Source: a virus
Reading direction: 5' to 3' (one strand)
Virus record (IMG/VR): IMGVR_UViG_3300005747_000263
Coordinates: 1 to 64,000 of that record
Length of the DNA: 64,000 nt
In this document: in pieces, positions 8,439 to 15,690 of the stretch
How positions within the stretch are numbered: the first letter of the stretch is position 1
How the letters are laid out: each line of letters begins with the position of its first letter
Notes under the pieces: model-generated
The model's database searches: none
What the model saw: the letters and a program-made list of their open reading frames with translations, nothing else
What the model was told of the DNA's origin: nothing
Program-made: the position numbers and the translations under genes

Positions 8439-9284
8439 TTAACAATCTCCGCAATCACAGTAATCATCATCATGACAACTTGAACAATCGCTATCACAGT
8501 CGTAAAAATCATTATATACAACCGCATCGCGCAGGTCAAAGTATGAATCGTTTGCACATTCGGTGCAAATATGCACCGAGGAAAACCTCTCTAAATGTTT
8601 TTCAATACCTACGCCTTTAATGGTATCAAATGTGCTACACTCTCCGTCTTGCAAGTAAACTTCCGCAGTATACTTGGCGTAGTTGTTATAACTTTTACTG
8701 AATGACTCGTTAAAGCCATTTACGTTTACGATTTCGCCGTCGCGCAATTCCTTATAATATTGACTCAAGTCTTTACCCCGATACTCGGGGAAGTAATAAC
8801 TTCCAAATCGAAGAATCAATGTGAGTAAATAAGTGTTAGGAACGCTTGCGATAAATAATGGATTGAATACTACAATACATAAGTCGTCACTTTCAATTCC
8901 AACATTACTGGCTTTAATGAATAATTCATCTTCGGGGAAGTTGAACCATTCCTTCATTACTTCACAGTAAGCGTTAATGTTATCTGCTAGGATTGCACCA
9001 TTCTTTGATTCGGCGCTCCTTGCTCCCATAAAGAAGTAATTACGAGTCCCATTGCGATAATGGTCGGATAAATAACCCGCCGCATAATCTCGACACTCCG
9101 ACGCGTGGTAATACTTATAAGTTTTAATGTAATGCGCAATATAAGTAGAACTGCTCGACTCGTCACTTTGAACTAATTTTAATTCTGCATCGGTCAATCC
9201 AATGACCGCATCGCGAATGTCAGGACTTAACTTACTTACAAGGTCTTCAGTAGTAATTGATTGCTTCAATAGTGTTTCTGTCAT
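8439..9284 (-). CDS. hypothetical protein with acidic, Cys-rich C-terminal tail
   Basis: About 230 residues of unrecognised alpha/beta sequence are followed by CTEC and then a tail of Asp, Cys and Ser repeats that ends CDSDCSSC, HDDDYCDCGDC. The tail could bind metal, or could be the protein's modified segment, since it ends with a free carboxylate in a cassette of carboxylate-amine ligases; both ideas are inference. I chose the ATG at 9282-9284 (MTETLLKQ) rather than a start 18 bases upstream; the first 38 bases overlap the cyclotransferase-like gene. Confidence 0.7.
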   Translation of the reverse strand: MTETLLKQSITTEDLVSKLSPDIRDAVIGLTDAELKLVQSDESSSSTYIAHYIKTYKYYHASECRDYAAGYLSDHYRNGTRNYFFMGARSAESKNGAILADNINAYCEVMKEWFNFPEDELFIKASNVGIESDDLCIVVFNPLFIASVPNTYLLTLILRFGSYYFPEYRGKDLSQYYKELRDGEIVNVNGFNESFSKSYNNYAKYTAEVYLQDGECSTFDTIKGVGIEKHLERFSSVHICTECANDSYFDLRDAVVYNDFYDCDSDCSSCHDDDYCDCGDC

Positions 9285-9645
9285 TCCAGTCACCAGATTC
9301 AATTAAATTATCTTCACTAACTCCGCCAAGATACAAGTAAATGTATGCAGGGCCAAGTTCGGTATCAATACTGATACGGTCATAGAAAGAGTTGTTATTA
9401 CTCCCCGGCGTATAACCTTCCAGTCCATTGATACTGCTTAATTCTTCATCATTAACCCAGTAAAGTTCCGCAACAATAGTATCACTATCTGATGCGCGCT
9501 TAATACCAGGGAAACTGAATAAAGAATACATTTTAAATCCAGGTACTTCAATAGTACTAACTGGGTCTTTACGCAAAAAGTAATTATGATTACCATTGCC
9601 TTGCCTCAATGTGCCATATACGGCAATAAGTGTTTCATTAGTCAT
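9247..9645 (-). CDS. gamma-glutamylcyclotransferase-like (AIG2/GGCT fold)
   Basis: VYGTLRQGNGNH at residues 9-20 is the glycine-rich substrate loop of this family. The later AELYWV...LSSINGLEGY block includes the position of the catalytic Glu. Known members split gamma-glutamyl amines or peptides to 5-oxoproline, or act on related amide bonds. At 132 aa the length is typical. It opens the amidoligase cassette, where such an enzyme could trim or reverse gamma-glutamyl links formed by the ligases (inference). Confidence 0.88.
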   Translation of the reverse strand: MTNETLIAVYGTLRQGNGNHNYFLRKDPVSTIEVPGFKMYSLFSFPGIKRASDSDTIVAELYWVNDEELSSINGLEGYTPGSNNNSFYDRISIDTELGPAYIYLYLGGVSEDNLIESGDWNDRNTIEAINYY

Positions 9646-9817
9646 TAACTTTTACTCCATGTACAACTTCAATGTTGATTTCTGTATTAGGGATAAGGAG
9701 AGTATTGTATAGTAAATTACGAGCAGTTTCTTCGTTAATTGATTTAACATATCCATTCTGCAATTGGTTATTAGAATCTTCGTATTCAAAGTAGAATAAC
9801 TTAAGTTTAGAATTCAT
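9638..9817 (-). CDS. hypothetical protein, 59 aa
   Basis: Not recognised. It begins MNSKLKLFYFEYEDSNNQLQN and has one likely alpha/beta unit; no Cys motif. Earlier in-frame ATG codons (to 9826) are possible. It overlaps the cyclotransferase-like gene by 8 bases at its end and the preceding gene by 11 bases at its start, consistent with a tightly packed operon. Confidence 0.6.
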   Translation of the reverse strand: MNSKLKLFYFEYEDSNNQLQNGYVKSINEETARNLLYNTLLIPNTEINIEVVHGVKVND

Positions 9818-10019
9818 CTTCATCATCTACCGTAATGGACATATTTAGTGTGATATCAAATCGGTTATGAGTAATTGCTTCATTCAAGTGGTCCTTAATT
9901 GCTTCTTTCATATCTTCGATTTTATCTCCATAATGAGTTATGGGACAATCGCTCGTTTTAGAACCAAGGCACTTGGCTTCATAATACCAATAATCAATTC
10001 CGACTGTATGTTGAACCAT
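9807..10019 (-). CDS. hypothetical protein, 70 aa
   Basis: Not recognised. It starts MVQHTVGIDYWYYEAKCLG and ends with an acidic run (VDDEDEF). A central amphipathic helix (DKIEDMKEAIKDHLNEA) suggests a small soluble protein. It lies 8 bases downstream of the 127-residue gene and overlaps the next gene. Confidence 0.65.
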   Translation of the reverse strand: MVQHTVGIDYWYYEAKCLGSKTSDCPITHYGDKIEDMKEAIKDHLNEAITHNRFDITLNMSITVDDEDEF

Positions 10020-10027
10020 ATAATTAC

Positions 10028-10411
10028 CTATACATTTGTTTTCTTAAGAGTTTTATTATTGAATGGAATAGTGTGAACGTCGCCATCTCCCCAAGAAATC
10101 ATTACTGGTATAATTTCATTGGTCACTTGTTGTTGATACGGTACAACGGGGCCGTAAACATACCTATTATATTTCACGTTGCCGCCCATTAGTGAAATAC
10201 TTTGAATCCAACCGATGCTTTCGCCATACTTAACTTCGCCCAGTTTATTATGAGTGAATGCTTCAGTATTAAAGTGTAATGGTACATTACTGGAGATATT
10301 CTTTAATAGATTGACTTTATCGTCTTTATGGTATTCGTGTAAATCGGCGAAGTATGTTTCTTCTTGAATGCGATTACTAATCAGGCGTGTTAATTCACTT
10401 TTTGTATACAA
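10028..10411 (-). CDS. hypothetical protein, 127 aa
   Basis: Not recognised. The N-terminus (TKSELTRLISNRIQEETYFADL) is helical; the second half is beta-rich with IGWIQSISLMGGNVKYNRYV. A GGAGG site lies upstream of the ATG (GGAGGATAAATAATT). It is the first protein gene after tRNA-Arg in the direction of transcription and may share its transcript. Confidence 0.7.
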   Translation of the reverse strand: MYTKSELTRLISNRIQEETYFADLHEYHKDDKVNLLKNISSNVPLHFNTEAFTHNKLGEVKYGESIGWIQSISLMGGNVKYNRYVYGPVVPYQQQVTNEIIPVMISWGDGDVHTIPFNNKTLKKTNV

Positions 10412-10436
10412 ATTATTTATCCTCCAACGTATTAAA

Positions 10437-10510
10437 CGGGCATACTGCGATTTGAACGCAGGTGAATCGCTTAGAAGGCGATACGGATATCCGAACTACC
10501 TCATATGCCC
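10437..10510 (-). tRNA. tRNA-Arg (anticodon TCT)
   Basis: Acceptor arms GGGCATA and TATGCCC pair fully. The anticodon stem is ATCGC/GCGAT with loop CTTCTAA (anticodon TCT). The T arm is CTGCG/CGCAG with loop TTCAAAT. The D arm is weak (two GC pairs) but has the AGTTCGG loop. CCA is not encoded. It reads AGA codons, common in the AT-rich genes here. Confidence 0.92.
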
Positions 10511-10536
10511 AAAAAGAGAGAAAAAGGTAGTATTGA

Positions 10537-10695
10537 TTATCCTTTATAATCTTTACCGCAGACGGTACAACTTACTTGACCAACGCCCACGTTCATAACG
10601 CGATTACCGGACCCATAAGTTTTATCTTGGAATTCGTTTTTGCAAGTGCAAGTTTGAACAATTGTTCCGCCTCCACTAATTTTCTTAGTTGCCAT
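10537..10695 (-). CDS. zinc-ribbon-like micro-protein, 52 aa
   Basis: Starts MATKKISGGGTIVQTCTC and ends SCTVCGKDYKG. The CTC and CTVC clusters frame a Gly/Asn-rich loop, a layout like small phage zinc ribbons that bind metal or nucleic acid. I chose the ATG at 10693-10695, which follows the upstream stop by one base and has a GGAAG site; an upstream in-frame ATG would overlap the previous gene. Confidence 0.65.
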   Translation of the reverse strand: MATKKISGGGTIVQTCTCKNEFQDKTYGSGNRVMNVGVGQVSCTVCGKDYKG

Positions 10696-10696
10696 G

Positions 10697-10816
10697 TTAT
10701 TCTTCCTTAATTGATTCTCGCAGCCCATTCATGGCTGCAATAGGAATGTCGAGGCCATACTTTTGTTCTAACTTCTCCATTCCCATTAGTAATTTAAATT
10801 CTTCTTCATTACTCAT
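10697..10816 (-). CDS. hypothetical micro-protein, 39 aa
   Basis: Reads MSNEEEFKLLMGMEKLEQK and onward as a charged helix ending ESIKEE. Its stop is one base from the start of the zinc-ribbon gene. No clear ribosome-binding site. Function unknown. Confidence 0.5.
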   Translation of the reverse strand: MSNEEEFKLLMGMEKLEQKYGLDIPIAAMNGLRESIKEE

Positions 10817-10825
10817 GTATATCAC

Positions 10826-11023
10826 TTAAAAGTTTTTATCGTAATACGTTTCAACGAGTACCATTACTTTATCGAGTTGAGGTTCACTCAAGAGTTTAAT
10901 TACATCGGGGAATAATTCCCGATGCATATCGTTCATACCGTGTACATTGTAGCCGAAATCTACTGATTCGGTAATGATTGAAATCTTTTCTTCTCTTGAT
11001 AAGTCGGGTGTTAGATTATCCAT
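10826..11023 (-). CDS. hypothetical protein, 65 aa
   Basis: Not recognised. A helical acidic protein beginning MDNLTPDLSREEKISIITE. Its ATG lies inside the end of the small membrane protein gene (13-bp overlap) with an AGGAG site in that gene, so translation is probably coupled. Confidence 0.65.
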   Translation of the reverse strand: MDNLTPDLSREEKISIITESVDFGYNVHGMNDMHRELFPDVIKLLSEPQLDKVMVLVETYYDKNF

Positions 11024-11121
11024 GCACCAACTCCTTTATATACTAAGATTCCAAGGAATGTTGCTACAATTACTTTTAACAGGAATACCATTGATTGACC
11101 GATAATTTCTTGTTTATTCAT
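11011..11121 (-). CDS. single-pass membrane micro-protein, 36 aa
   Basis: After MNKQEIIGQS comes one hydrophobic helix (MVFLLKVIVATFLGILVY), then KGVGAWII. Start and upstream stop overlap as ATGA. Small phage membrane proteins of this type can be lysis, exclusion or host-membrane factors; nothing here decides which. Confidence 0.6.
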   Translation of the reverse strand: MNKQEIIGQSMVFLLKVIVATFLGILVYKGVGAWII

Positions 11122-11294
11122 GGAAGATACCTGCTATTCTTAATAATTGATACGGATGCAATTATACCGATAGCACTAATTACTGCAACTCCAAACTGTT
11201 CCGTTACGATATTTAATACTAAAAGTGTGGTATTGGCAATTAAAGATACTACACCAAGAGTTAGTAGACCGAAAGTTATTCCTTTTTTATTCAT
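11118..11294 (-). CDS. two-pass membrane micro-protein, 58 aa
   Basis: Two hydrophobic segments are visible: GLLTLGVVSLIANTTLLVL and VAVISAIGIIASVSII, with a basic MNKKG start and a KNSRYLP end. The start and stop overlap the genes on both sides by ATGA. Two adjacent small membrane genes suggest a membrane-acting pair, holin-like or otherwise; this is inference. Confidence 0.6.
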   Translation of the reverse strand: MNKKGITFGLLTLGVVSLIANTTLLVLNIVTEQFGVAVISAIGIIASVSIIKNSRYLP

Positions 11295-11710
11295 TTAACT
11301 AGTCTCCTCCAGAATGATTTCTTTTCACTAATTGGTGGTAGGTCTTCTTTACACTCGTCTAGTGTTGTATTGATACTATACTGTGTCCAGAATTCATCAA
11401 CGAATTTTAACATTATTAAGAAATTGCCGGTGGAAAGTTTTGCTCGCCGTTGGCCATCAAACGTTGAGAAATAAGGAGTACTATACCAAGTTTCGGGATA
11501 TAATCCTTGCATATAAAGGTGTTCATCCATGTAGTAATCATATCCCTTATCGAATAATATACCACACTTAGTGACAAGATAATCTTCACCAATGTCGGGC
11601 GTAAAACCTAAGACTTGTTCTACTTCTTTAGCAATTTCTTTGGCTTCGGTTAATTTACCTTCATTAATTTTATCGTGGACAAGTTTAATTGCTTCTTCGC
11701 AGGTTGTCAT
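11291..11710 (-). CDS. hypothetical protein, 139 aa
   Basis: Not recognised. An N-terminal helical hairpin (residues 4-36) is followed by a Tyr-rich middle (DYYMDEHLYMQGLYPETWY) and a basic C-terminus (SEKKSFWRRLVK). Start and stop overlap neighbours by ATGA-type junctions. Confidence 0.7.
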   Translation of the reverse strand: MTTCEEAIKLVHDKINEGKLTEAKEIAKEVEQVLGFTPDIGEDYLVTKCGILFDKGYDYYMDEHLYMQGLYPETWYSTPYFSTFDGQRRAKLSTGNFLIMLKFVDEFWTQYSINTTLDECKEDLPPISEKKSFWRRLVK

Positions 11711-12075
11711 TCGACATACTCCTTAATAATTCCCATACTCTTTGCTTGCTTTACTGCGTCGAGGAGGAACTTTGTACCTACTATTGGGATACAAATTGGA
11801 TTATAACCTGGGGTACAGAATTGTAATAAAGTTCCAGCCGTGCATTGTTTAACTAACGCTTCCCCATAATAAGTTCCGTCGTTATCCCAAGGTCCGGGTT
11901 CAACAACTGGAGTGAGAATTACTCTAACATCGTTTGGGCAATAATCGGCGCAAACTTCACTTACTAAGTCATTACCCATGTAGTCGTCATGTACAAGTAC
12001 TAATTGACCCCTCTTAGGTGAACCGCTCCGGTGTGTATACTTTTTACCGTTGATTTCGATAATATCTTCTGTCAT
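11707..12075 (-). CDS. hypothetical protein, 122 aa
   Basis: Not recognised. The first half is beta-rich with KRGQLVLVHDDYMGN, like a small barrel; the middle holds VVEPGPWDNDGTYYGEA. The ATG overlaps the stop of the HAD gene upstream by one base (TAATG). Confidence 0.7.
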   Translation of the reverse strand: MTEDIIEINGKKYTHRSGSPKRGQLVLVHDDYMGNDLVSEVCADYCPNDVRVILTPVVEPGPWDNDGTYYGEALVKQCTAGTLLQFCTPGYNPICIPIVGTKFLLDAVKQAKSMGIIKEYVE

Positions 12076-12443
12076 TAAATTAACTCCTTGATTCTCTTAA
12101 ATAATTCACCCCAAGAACTCAAGTTCTTGTATTGTACGACGTTTGCGTCATCTTTTAATTCATCGCAATCATCAAAGAGTAAATCATATCGCACTTGTCG
12201 CTTAGAATACATATTCTGTGCTTCAGGACTACTCAATACACTAATATTGTGTAATCGGTGTGCCTTAAGATTGTAATGAATACTTCTTAGATTAGTAATG
12301 GGTCGAGCAGTTAAAATAAAACAACTTACTTCTGGTGTATCATTTAATACTCTTAGCGCTTGTAATGCCCCATGCGTCCATTTAAACTCTGTGACGGAGT
12401 TATCTCTACAAGTATCATCCCAATCTATTGCAACTCTAATCAT
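12075..12443 (-). CDS. HAD-superfamily phosphatase-like protein, 122 aa
   Basis: The nucleophile motif DWDDTCRD (residues 7-14) is the HAD DxDxT motif. LTARPITNLRS (motif II Ser/Thr) and LLFDDCDEL (motif IV DD) follow in order. Small HAD proteins of phages usually remove phosphate from nucleotides or DNA ends. It is short for the family, with no cap domain. It lies just after tRNA-Leu in transcription order. Compare the frameshifted relative at 59616-60189. Confidence 0.8.
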   Translation of the reverse strand: MIRVAIDWDDTCRDNSVTEFKWTHGALQALRVLNDTPEVSCFILTARPITNLRSIHYNLKAHRLHNISVLSSPEAQNMYSKRQVRYDLLFDDCDELKDDANVVQYKNLSSWGELFKRIKELI

Positions 12444-12463
12444 ATTAAACTCTCAACTACTAG

Positions 12464-12545
12464 TGCCGGAAGTAGGATTCGAACCTACGAACCACTAAGG
12501 ACAGGTTCTTAAGACCCGCGTCGTTGGCCACTTGACTATTCCGGC
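12464..12545 (-). tRNA. tRNA-Leu (anticodon TAA)
   Basis: Acceptor GCCGGAA/TTCCGGC, D arm GTC/GAC, anticodon stem CGGGT/ACCTG with loop CTTAAGA (anticodon TAA), a long variable arm as in class II tRNAs, and T arm GTAGG/CCTAC with loop TTCGAAT. The CCA end is not encoded. It reads TTA, a codon favoured in AT-rich genes. Confidence 0.95.
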
Positions 12546-12556
12546 GAGTGGGTTAA

Positions 12557-12661
12557 TTATTCCTCGTAATGAATACACTCTAACTGACATTCATCAGTAA
12601 TAGTTCGCTTCCAGTACTCATAATAAGTGCGCTTGAAAAAACTCTTAATAAAGTTAATCAT
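12557..12661 (-). CDS. hypothetical micro-protein, 34 aa
   Basis: Reads MINFIKSFFKRTYYEYWKR then TITDECQLECIHYEE: a basic amphipathic start and an acidic CxxxC end. Its start overlaps the upstream stop by 8 bases, typical of this operon. Function unknown. Confidence 0.5.
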   Translation of the reverse strand: MINFIKSFFKRTYYEYWKRTITDECQLECIHYEE

Positions 12662-12887
12662 AGATAATTCCTGCAATGATTCCATTGCTAACAATTACTT
12701 TTCCGTAATTGCTGTCTGGAGTTGAAATGCAAATATATTGTCCATCGGGGATTCCAATCGGCGCAAGTTTACCAACTTTATAGTAATTACAATAGCAAAC
12801 AATATACCCATCAAAGTTCGTGTATGAATCATACCATTTAGTTTGCCAACTATATCCATCGTGCTCAATAGTGTCGTATAATCCCAT
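12654..12887 (-). CDS. hypothetical protein, 77 aa
   Basis: Not recognised. A beta-rich small protein with many Tyr and Gly (SNYGKVIVSNGIIAGIIYD at the end). TAATG-type overlap with the gene upstream. Confidence 0.65.
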   Translation of the reverse strand: MGLYDTIEHDGYSWQTKWYDSYTNFDGYIVCYCNYYKVGKLAPIGIPDGQYICISTPDSNYGKVIVSNGIIAGIIYD

Positions 12888-13117
12888 TAGTCATCCCATC
12901 CGGGCATAATCATGTTAATCTCTGATGCAGCAATGCTAATAAGTTTAACTGCGCCGTCCTTACGTCGGTGCCTTACTTGCACCGGGCCATAATTCTTACC
13001 ATCCATGGCGCAATTTACTTCATACTCATGGAACTCGCTTGACATATTCTCAGTAATATTGAGCATAGTCAGTCGTCCAATAGTAGTATAATTGATTCGA
13101 ATATCGGCGTACAACAT
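12887..13117 (-). CDS. hypothetical protein, 76 aa
   Basis: Not recognised. It contains a basic central strand-like segment (YGPVQVRHRRKDGAVKLISI) that could bind nucleic acid. It starts one base after the upstream stop. An alternative start at codon 18 is possible. Confidence 0.6.
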   Translation of the reverse strand: MLYADIRINYTTIGRLTMLNITENMSSEFHEYEVNCAMDGKNYGPVQVRHRRKDGAVKLISIAASEINMIMPGWDD

Positions 13118-13118
13118 T

Positions 13119-13346
13119 TTACTTCACTTTCTTGTACGGATTAAAATAGCACCAAGTGTGAGTATTAAGTAAAGTTCTTAATGTTTCAATGCAGTCGTCC
13201 TTATCTTTATCGGTAGGACTAACTGCTCCACTAATTAACCAACTCTTGGTTAAGGATGAAATTAAGTGATAGGCGCGGCGTTGCCAAAAGCGAAACTTAT
13301 ACCCGCACCATAAACAATGAGTATGTTTGGGCAATTCAATTTGCAT
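13119..13346 (-). CDS. hypothetical protein with CxxC, 75 aa
   Basis: The N-terminus HTHCLWCGYKFRFWQRR has a CLWC knuckle followed by basic and aromatic residues, suggesting half of a zinc finger. The rest is helical, ending WCYFNPYKKVK. Function unknown. Confidence 0.65.
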   Translation of the reverse strand: MQIELPKHTHCLWCGYKFRFWQRRAYHLISSLTKSWLISGAVSPTDKDKDDCIETLRTLLNTHTWCYFNPYKKVK

Positions 13347-13349
13347 ATC

Positions 13350-13409
13350 TTAATCTTCCTCATCGCCTGTGATGAAAGGGATAATGTCAATGACTGGTAC
13401 TTTATTCAT
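13350..13409 (-). CDS. possible 19-aa micro-gene
   Basis: Reads MNKVPVIDIIPFITGDEED. An AGGAG site lies about ten bases upstream. It sits between the degenerate tRNA-like gene and the 75-residue gene. Very short, so it may be chance. Confidence 0.3.
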   Translation of the reverse strand: MNKVPVIDIIPFITGDEED

Positions 13410-13433
13410 AATAAGTATACTCCTGATAATAAT

Positions 13434-13506
13434 TGGGGGCGTAGGGATTCCAACCCTAACTTAATTACAAGCGAAGTGCTATACCAAGCCGCGTTTGGTG
13501 GCCCCC
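13434..13506 (-). tRNA. degenerate tRNA-like gene, possibly Thr (TGT)
   Basis: The acceptor arms pair over six bases (GGGGGC/GCCCCC) and the T stem is perfect (TAGGG/CCCTA). The T loop is TTGGAAT, lacking the usual C. A 5-bp hairpin ACCAA/TTGGT occupies the D-arm position. The loop CTTGTAA could present anticodon TGT, but its stem (CTTCG/TTAAG) pairs poorly and the variable loop is very short. It may be a decayed tRNA or a tRNA-mimic. Confidence 0.5.
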
Positions 13507-14048
13507 GTAAGGAAATGAAAATAGAGTTTTCTCTCAACTATTGTTATAGCGCTGTTGAGAATATAGGATTACTCTATAAACCTAAGTCAAATAATATACG
13601 TTGCATCTTCCCGATGCTAACTATACTGCATTTTGTGTACCATGTTAATAGTTTAATACCCTTTAACAATATAACGCTTTGCTATCTTTGGTAAAAAGAT
13701 GCCACTCTTAATACTTTATACTCGGTAGCCCCCGAGTCTCAAACACACTTAAATAGTGTGTGGAGAGTGAATAATTGGCGCAAGCGGCTAACTTGACTTA
13801 GGCTGATAACAAAGCGCCTAACTTTGTGTCCGTATCTCAATTAAATAACCCTAGCCAGGACTTTTAAATTTAATCAGACCAATCATTTCATTATATACTC
13901 TTTTATGAGCAATTATCATCTCACTTAAAGAGTATAATACTTAACACGGTTTGACTCAATGTTAAGCAGAAAAGTGCCCCGACTCTAATCCAGTAATGGC
14001 GGTCGAGGACTTGGGTTTTTATTCGTAATACTTCACAGTATTCTTCTT
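13507..14048 (-). ncRNA. candidate structured non-coding region downstream of the 151-aa gene
   Basis: No convincing gene in 540 bases. Several hairpins stand out: arms TATACTCTTT/AAAGAGTATA near 13893-13936; CTTAACA/TGTTAAG near 13947-13973; ACACACT/AGTGTGT near 13751-13770; ACTCGG/CCGAGT near 13719-13737; and a GGCGC/GCGCC pair enclosing about 35 bases near 13776-13821. It lies between the 151-residue gene and the tRNA-like gene. It could be a structured RNA, or the leader and trailer of the tRNA transcript. Confidence 0.4.
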
Positions 14049-14504
14049 TTAACTGTCGCGGACAGATTGAAGGGCACCCATGTATTCTTGGAACGAATCC
14101 ATAGAATCAAAAGTGTCACCTCCGCTCATAAAGCCGAAAACTTCGCCCTTGACATCAATAGTCGCACCGGGCGTTCCATCGGCTTTAAGATACAATTCCG
14201 CCGGTAGGGGAATTCCATCTTCCGTTGTTTCTTGACGCAATCGACGAATACTTACTTCCGTGTATTCACCTTTCGTTGGGTGCATGACCTGAGTCTTTTG
14301 CACCAAACGAATGTGGTCGTTTCCGCGAATAAGGCGTTCGGAGAGAACATTACGTTCAATCTTTTGCCGTCCACGGGCTTTCTTTTCCAGATTAACCGCT
14401 TGGAATTTACTATTATGAATAAATCCCAGAACGGTTCCGCTGGAATCACGGACGATAACATTGTTATCATCAATGATTGCGCCTTCGGGTAGGTTAGAAA
14501 CCAT
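14049..14504 (-). CDS. hypothetical protein, 151 aa
   Basis: Not recognised. It opens with a beta-rich domain (EGAIIDDNNVIVRDSSGTVLG), then a basic helical stretch (EKKARGRQKIERN), and ends with an acidic Met/Asp-rich tail. A GGAGG site precedes the ATG. It stands alone between two long non-coding regions, which would suit a protein that acts on those RNAs or on the nearby repeats; this is inference from position only. Confidence 0.75.
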   Translation of the reverse strand: MVSNLPEGAIIDDNNVIVRDSSGTVLGFIHNSKFQAVNLEKKARGRQKIERNVLSERLIRGNDHIRLVQKTQVMHPTKGEYTEVSIRRLRQETTEDGIPLPAELYLKADGTPGATIDVKGEVFGFMSGGDTFDSMDSFQEYMGALQSVRDS

Positions 14505-14639
14505 TTTAATCCTCCATTATCCTTAATAAGAATACTCATGCCGTTAAATACCAAAACAACAACAAACCATGAACATCTACAAACAATACCTTTCCAGGTG
14601 ACATGAGTAAACTTATTAAGTAGGATAGAGGACATAAAG

Positions 14640-15460
14640 AGAACGATAAGTAGAAACTTACCGTTTAATCCCTTTATGCACGGATGAAGTCAGAGCAAAG
14701 ACTGTTATTCTTAAACCCCATACGCCGGGTTTATCCGCTTACCTAAAGGTCCTTTTAATTAGGTAAGAAACGTTTTCAATTTTTATTCACTTAAAGCGCT
14801 ACTCCTCGCTTGGTTATAATTAACAAGCAGAACTTTTAGTAAGCAAACGCCAATTTACTTTATTTCTTACCCTCATTAGTGTTATGTAAGGGGAATACAT
14901 CCCTGCGGCCAAACTAACGGTACTTATTTACCTTATCGCCGTTGCGTATTTTACGCCTCTAAAATTATCTTCTTACTATACTGAAACATAAAATCCATAA
15001 AATGGTTAAGATTTCGTAATCACTTTTATATTCCCGACAAGAGAGAATGTCACTTATCACGGAGGCGAATGTATCATTTTTATAGTCCACTACTTAAATG
15101 TAATGGACATATGTGGCTGTCGATGCACACAATAAAACAAATACCGTACCTTAAGGTATAGTCCAGCAAGGCTGTCCAGATACTTGAATTACATATCGCG
15201 TGGCTTACACGCCTTAACCGAAATACACGGGAAGGGCGACACCTATCCCAAAAATGAACCCCGAGGGATGCATAAATGAAATAGTTATCGCGCCGCCCAT
15301 CCCGCATATCGCAGATAAGACGCCACAAGACACCCTATTGGCCGGGATGCCGAAAGGTATATGAACCCCTACGTTAGGGTTATATAGGGGGCCGGGAACC
15401 TACATAAGGGTTGCGCCACTAAATACCTTAACTCGGCCGCCATACATACAAGTAATACGC
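14640..15460 (-). ncRNA. candidate large structured non-coding RNA region
   Basis: About 820 bases without a plausible gene on either strand, but full of hairpins: a 9-bp CTTACCTAA/TTAGGTAAG near 14738-14766, AAACCC/GGGTTT near 14713-14732, GCGTA/TACGC at 14944-14956, GCGTG/CACGC near 15197-15211, ATCCC/GGGAT near 15245-15269, ATGCC/GGTAT closed by a GAAA tetraloop near 15347-15360 (+ strand), and CCCCTA/TAGGGG near 15365-15390. Strand is uncertain; flanking genes are on -. Size, GC-rich stems and closeness to tRNAs recall the large phage RNAs GOLLD and ROOL, but I cannot identify it. Confidence 0.45.
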
Positions 15461-15690
15461 ACTCAGTATCTATACAGTATAATCATAACACCATAATGAT
15501 ACCCTTAAACGCAACTCATGCTCACTTAAAGAGTAATTACTTCTACTCGGTACGAGTAAAGTAAGTATAATAAATCGAGGATGTAAAGTAAATACAATAA
15601 ATTTTAGATTGTAAAGTAAATAACTTAAATGAATACTAATAAAAAAAGACACTCCCCGTATAATTATTCATGTTAGGTAAAGTGGGTAGA
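15461..15690. other. AT-rich non-coding stretch with a TAATTAC dyad element
   Basis: No gene seen. At 15534-15540 a TAATTAC is followed by ACTCG, GTA, CGAGT, the same plan as the repeat arrays at 17.2 and 19.4 kb. Further on are A/T-rich runs with GTAAAGTAAATA repeated near 15585 and 15611. At 15652-15666 lies CTCCCCGTATAATTA, which recurs inverted at 16961-16980. Confidence 0.4.

Noticed and set aside
13317-13694. 125-residue + strand frame
   Set aside because: It runs antisense over the end of a - strand gene and through the tRNA-like gene, with no ribosome-binding site and odd composition; a shadow frame.
14252-14635. 127-residue - strand frame overlapping the 151-residue gene
   Set aside because: The overlapping frame at 14049-14504 has a good ribosome-binding site and protein-like composition; this one does not.
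15140-15185. Possible group I intron signature (AAGGTATAGTCC)
   Set aside because: The string resembles the P3/P7 end of group I introns, but no matching P7 partner, no interrupted exon and no homing gene fit around it.
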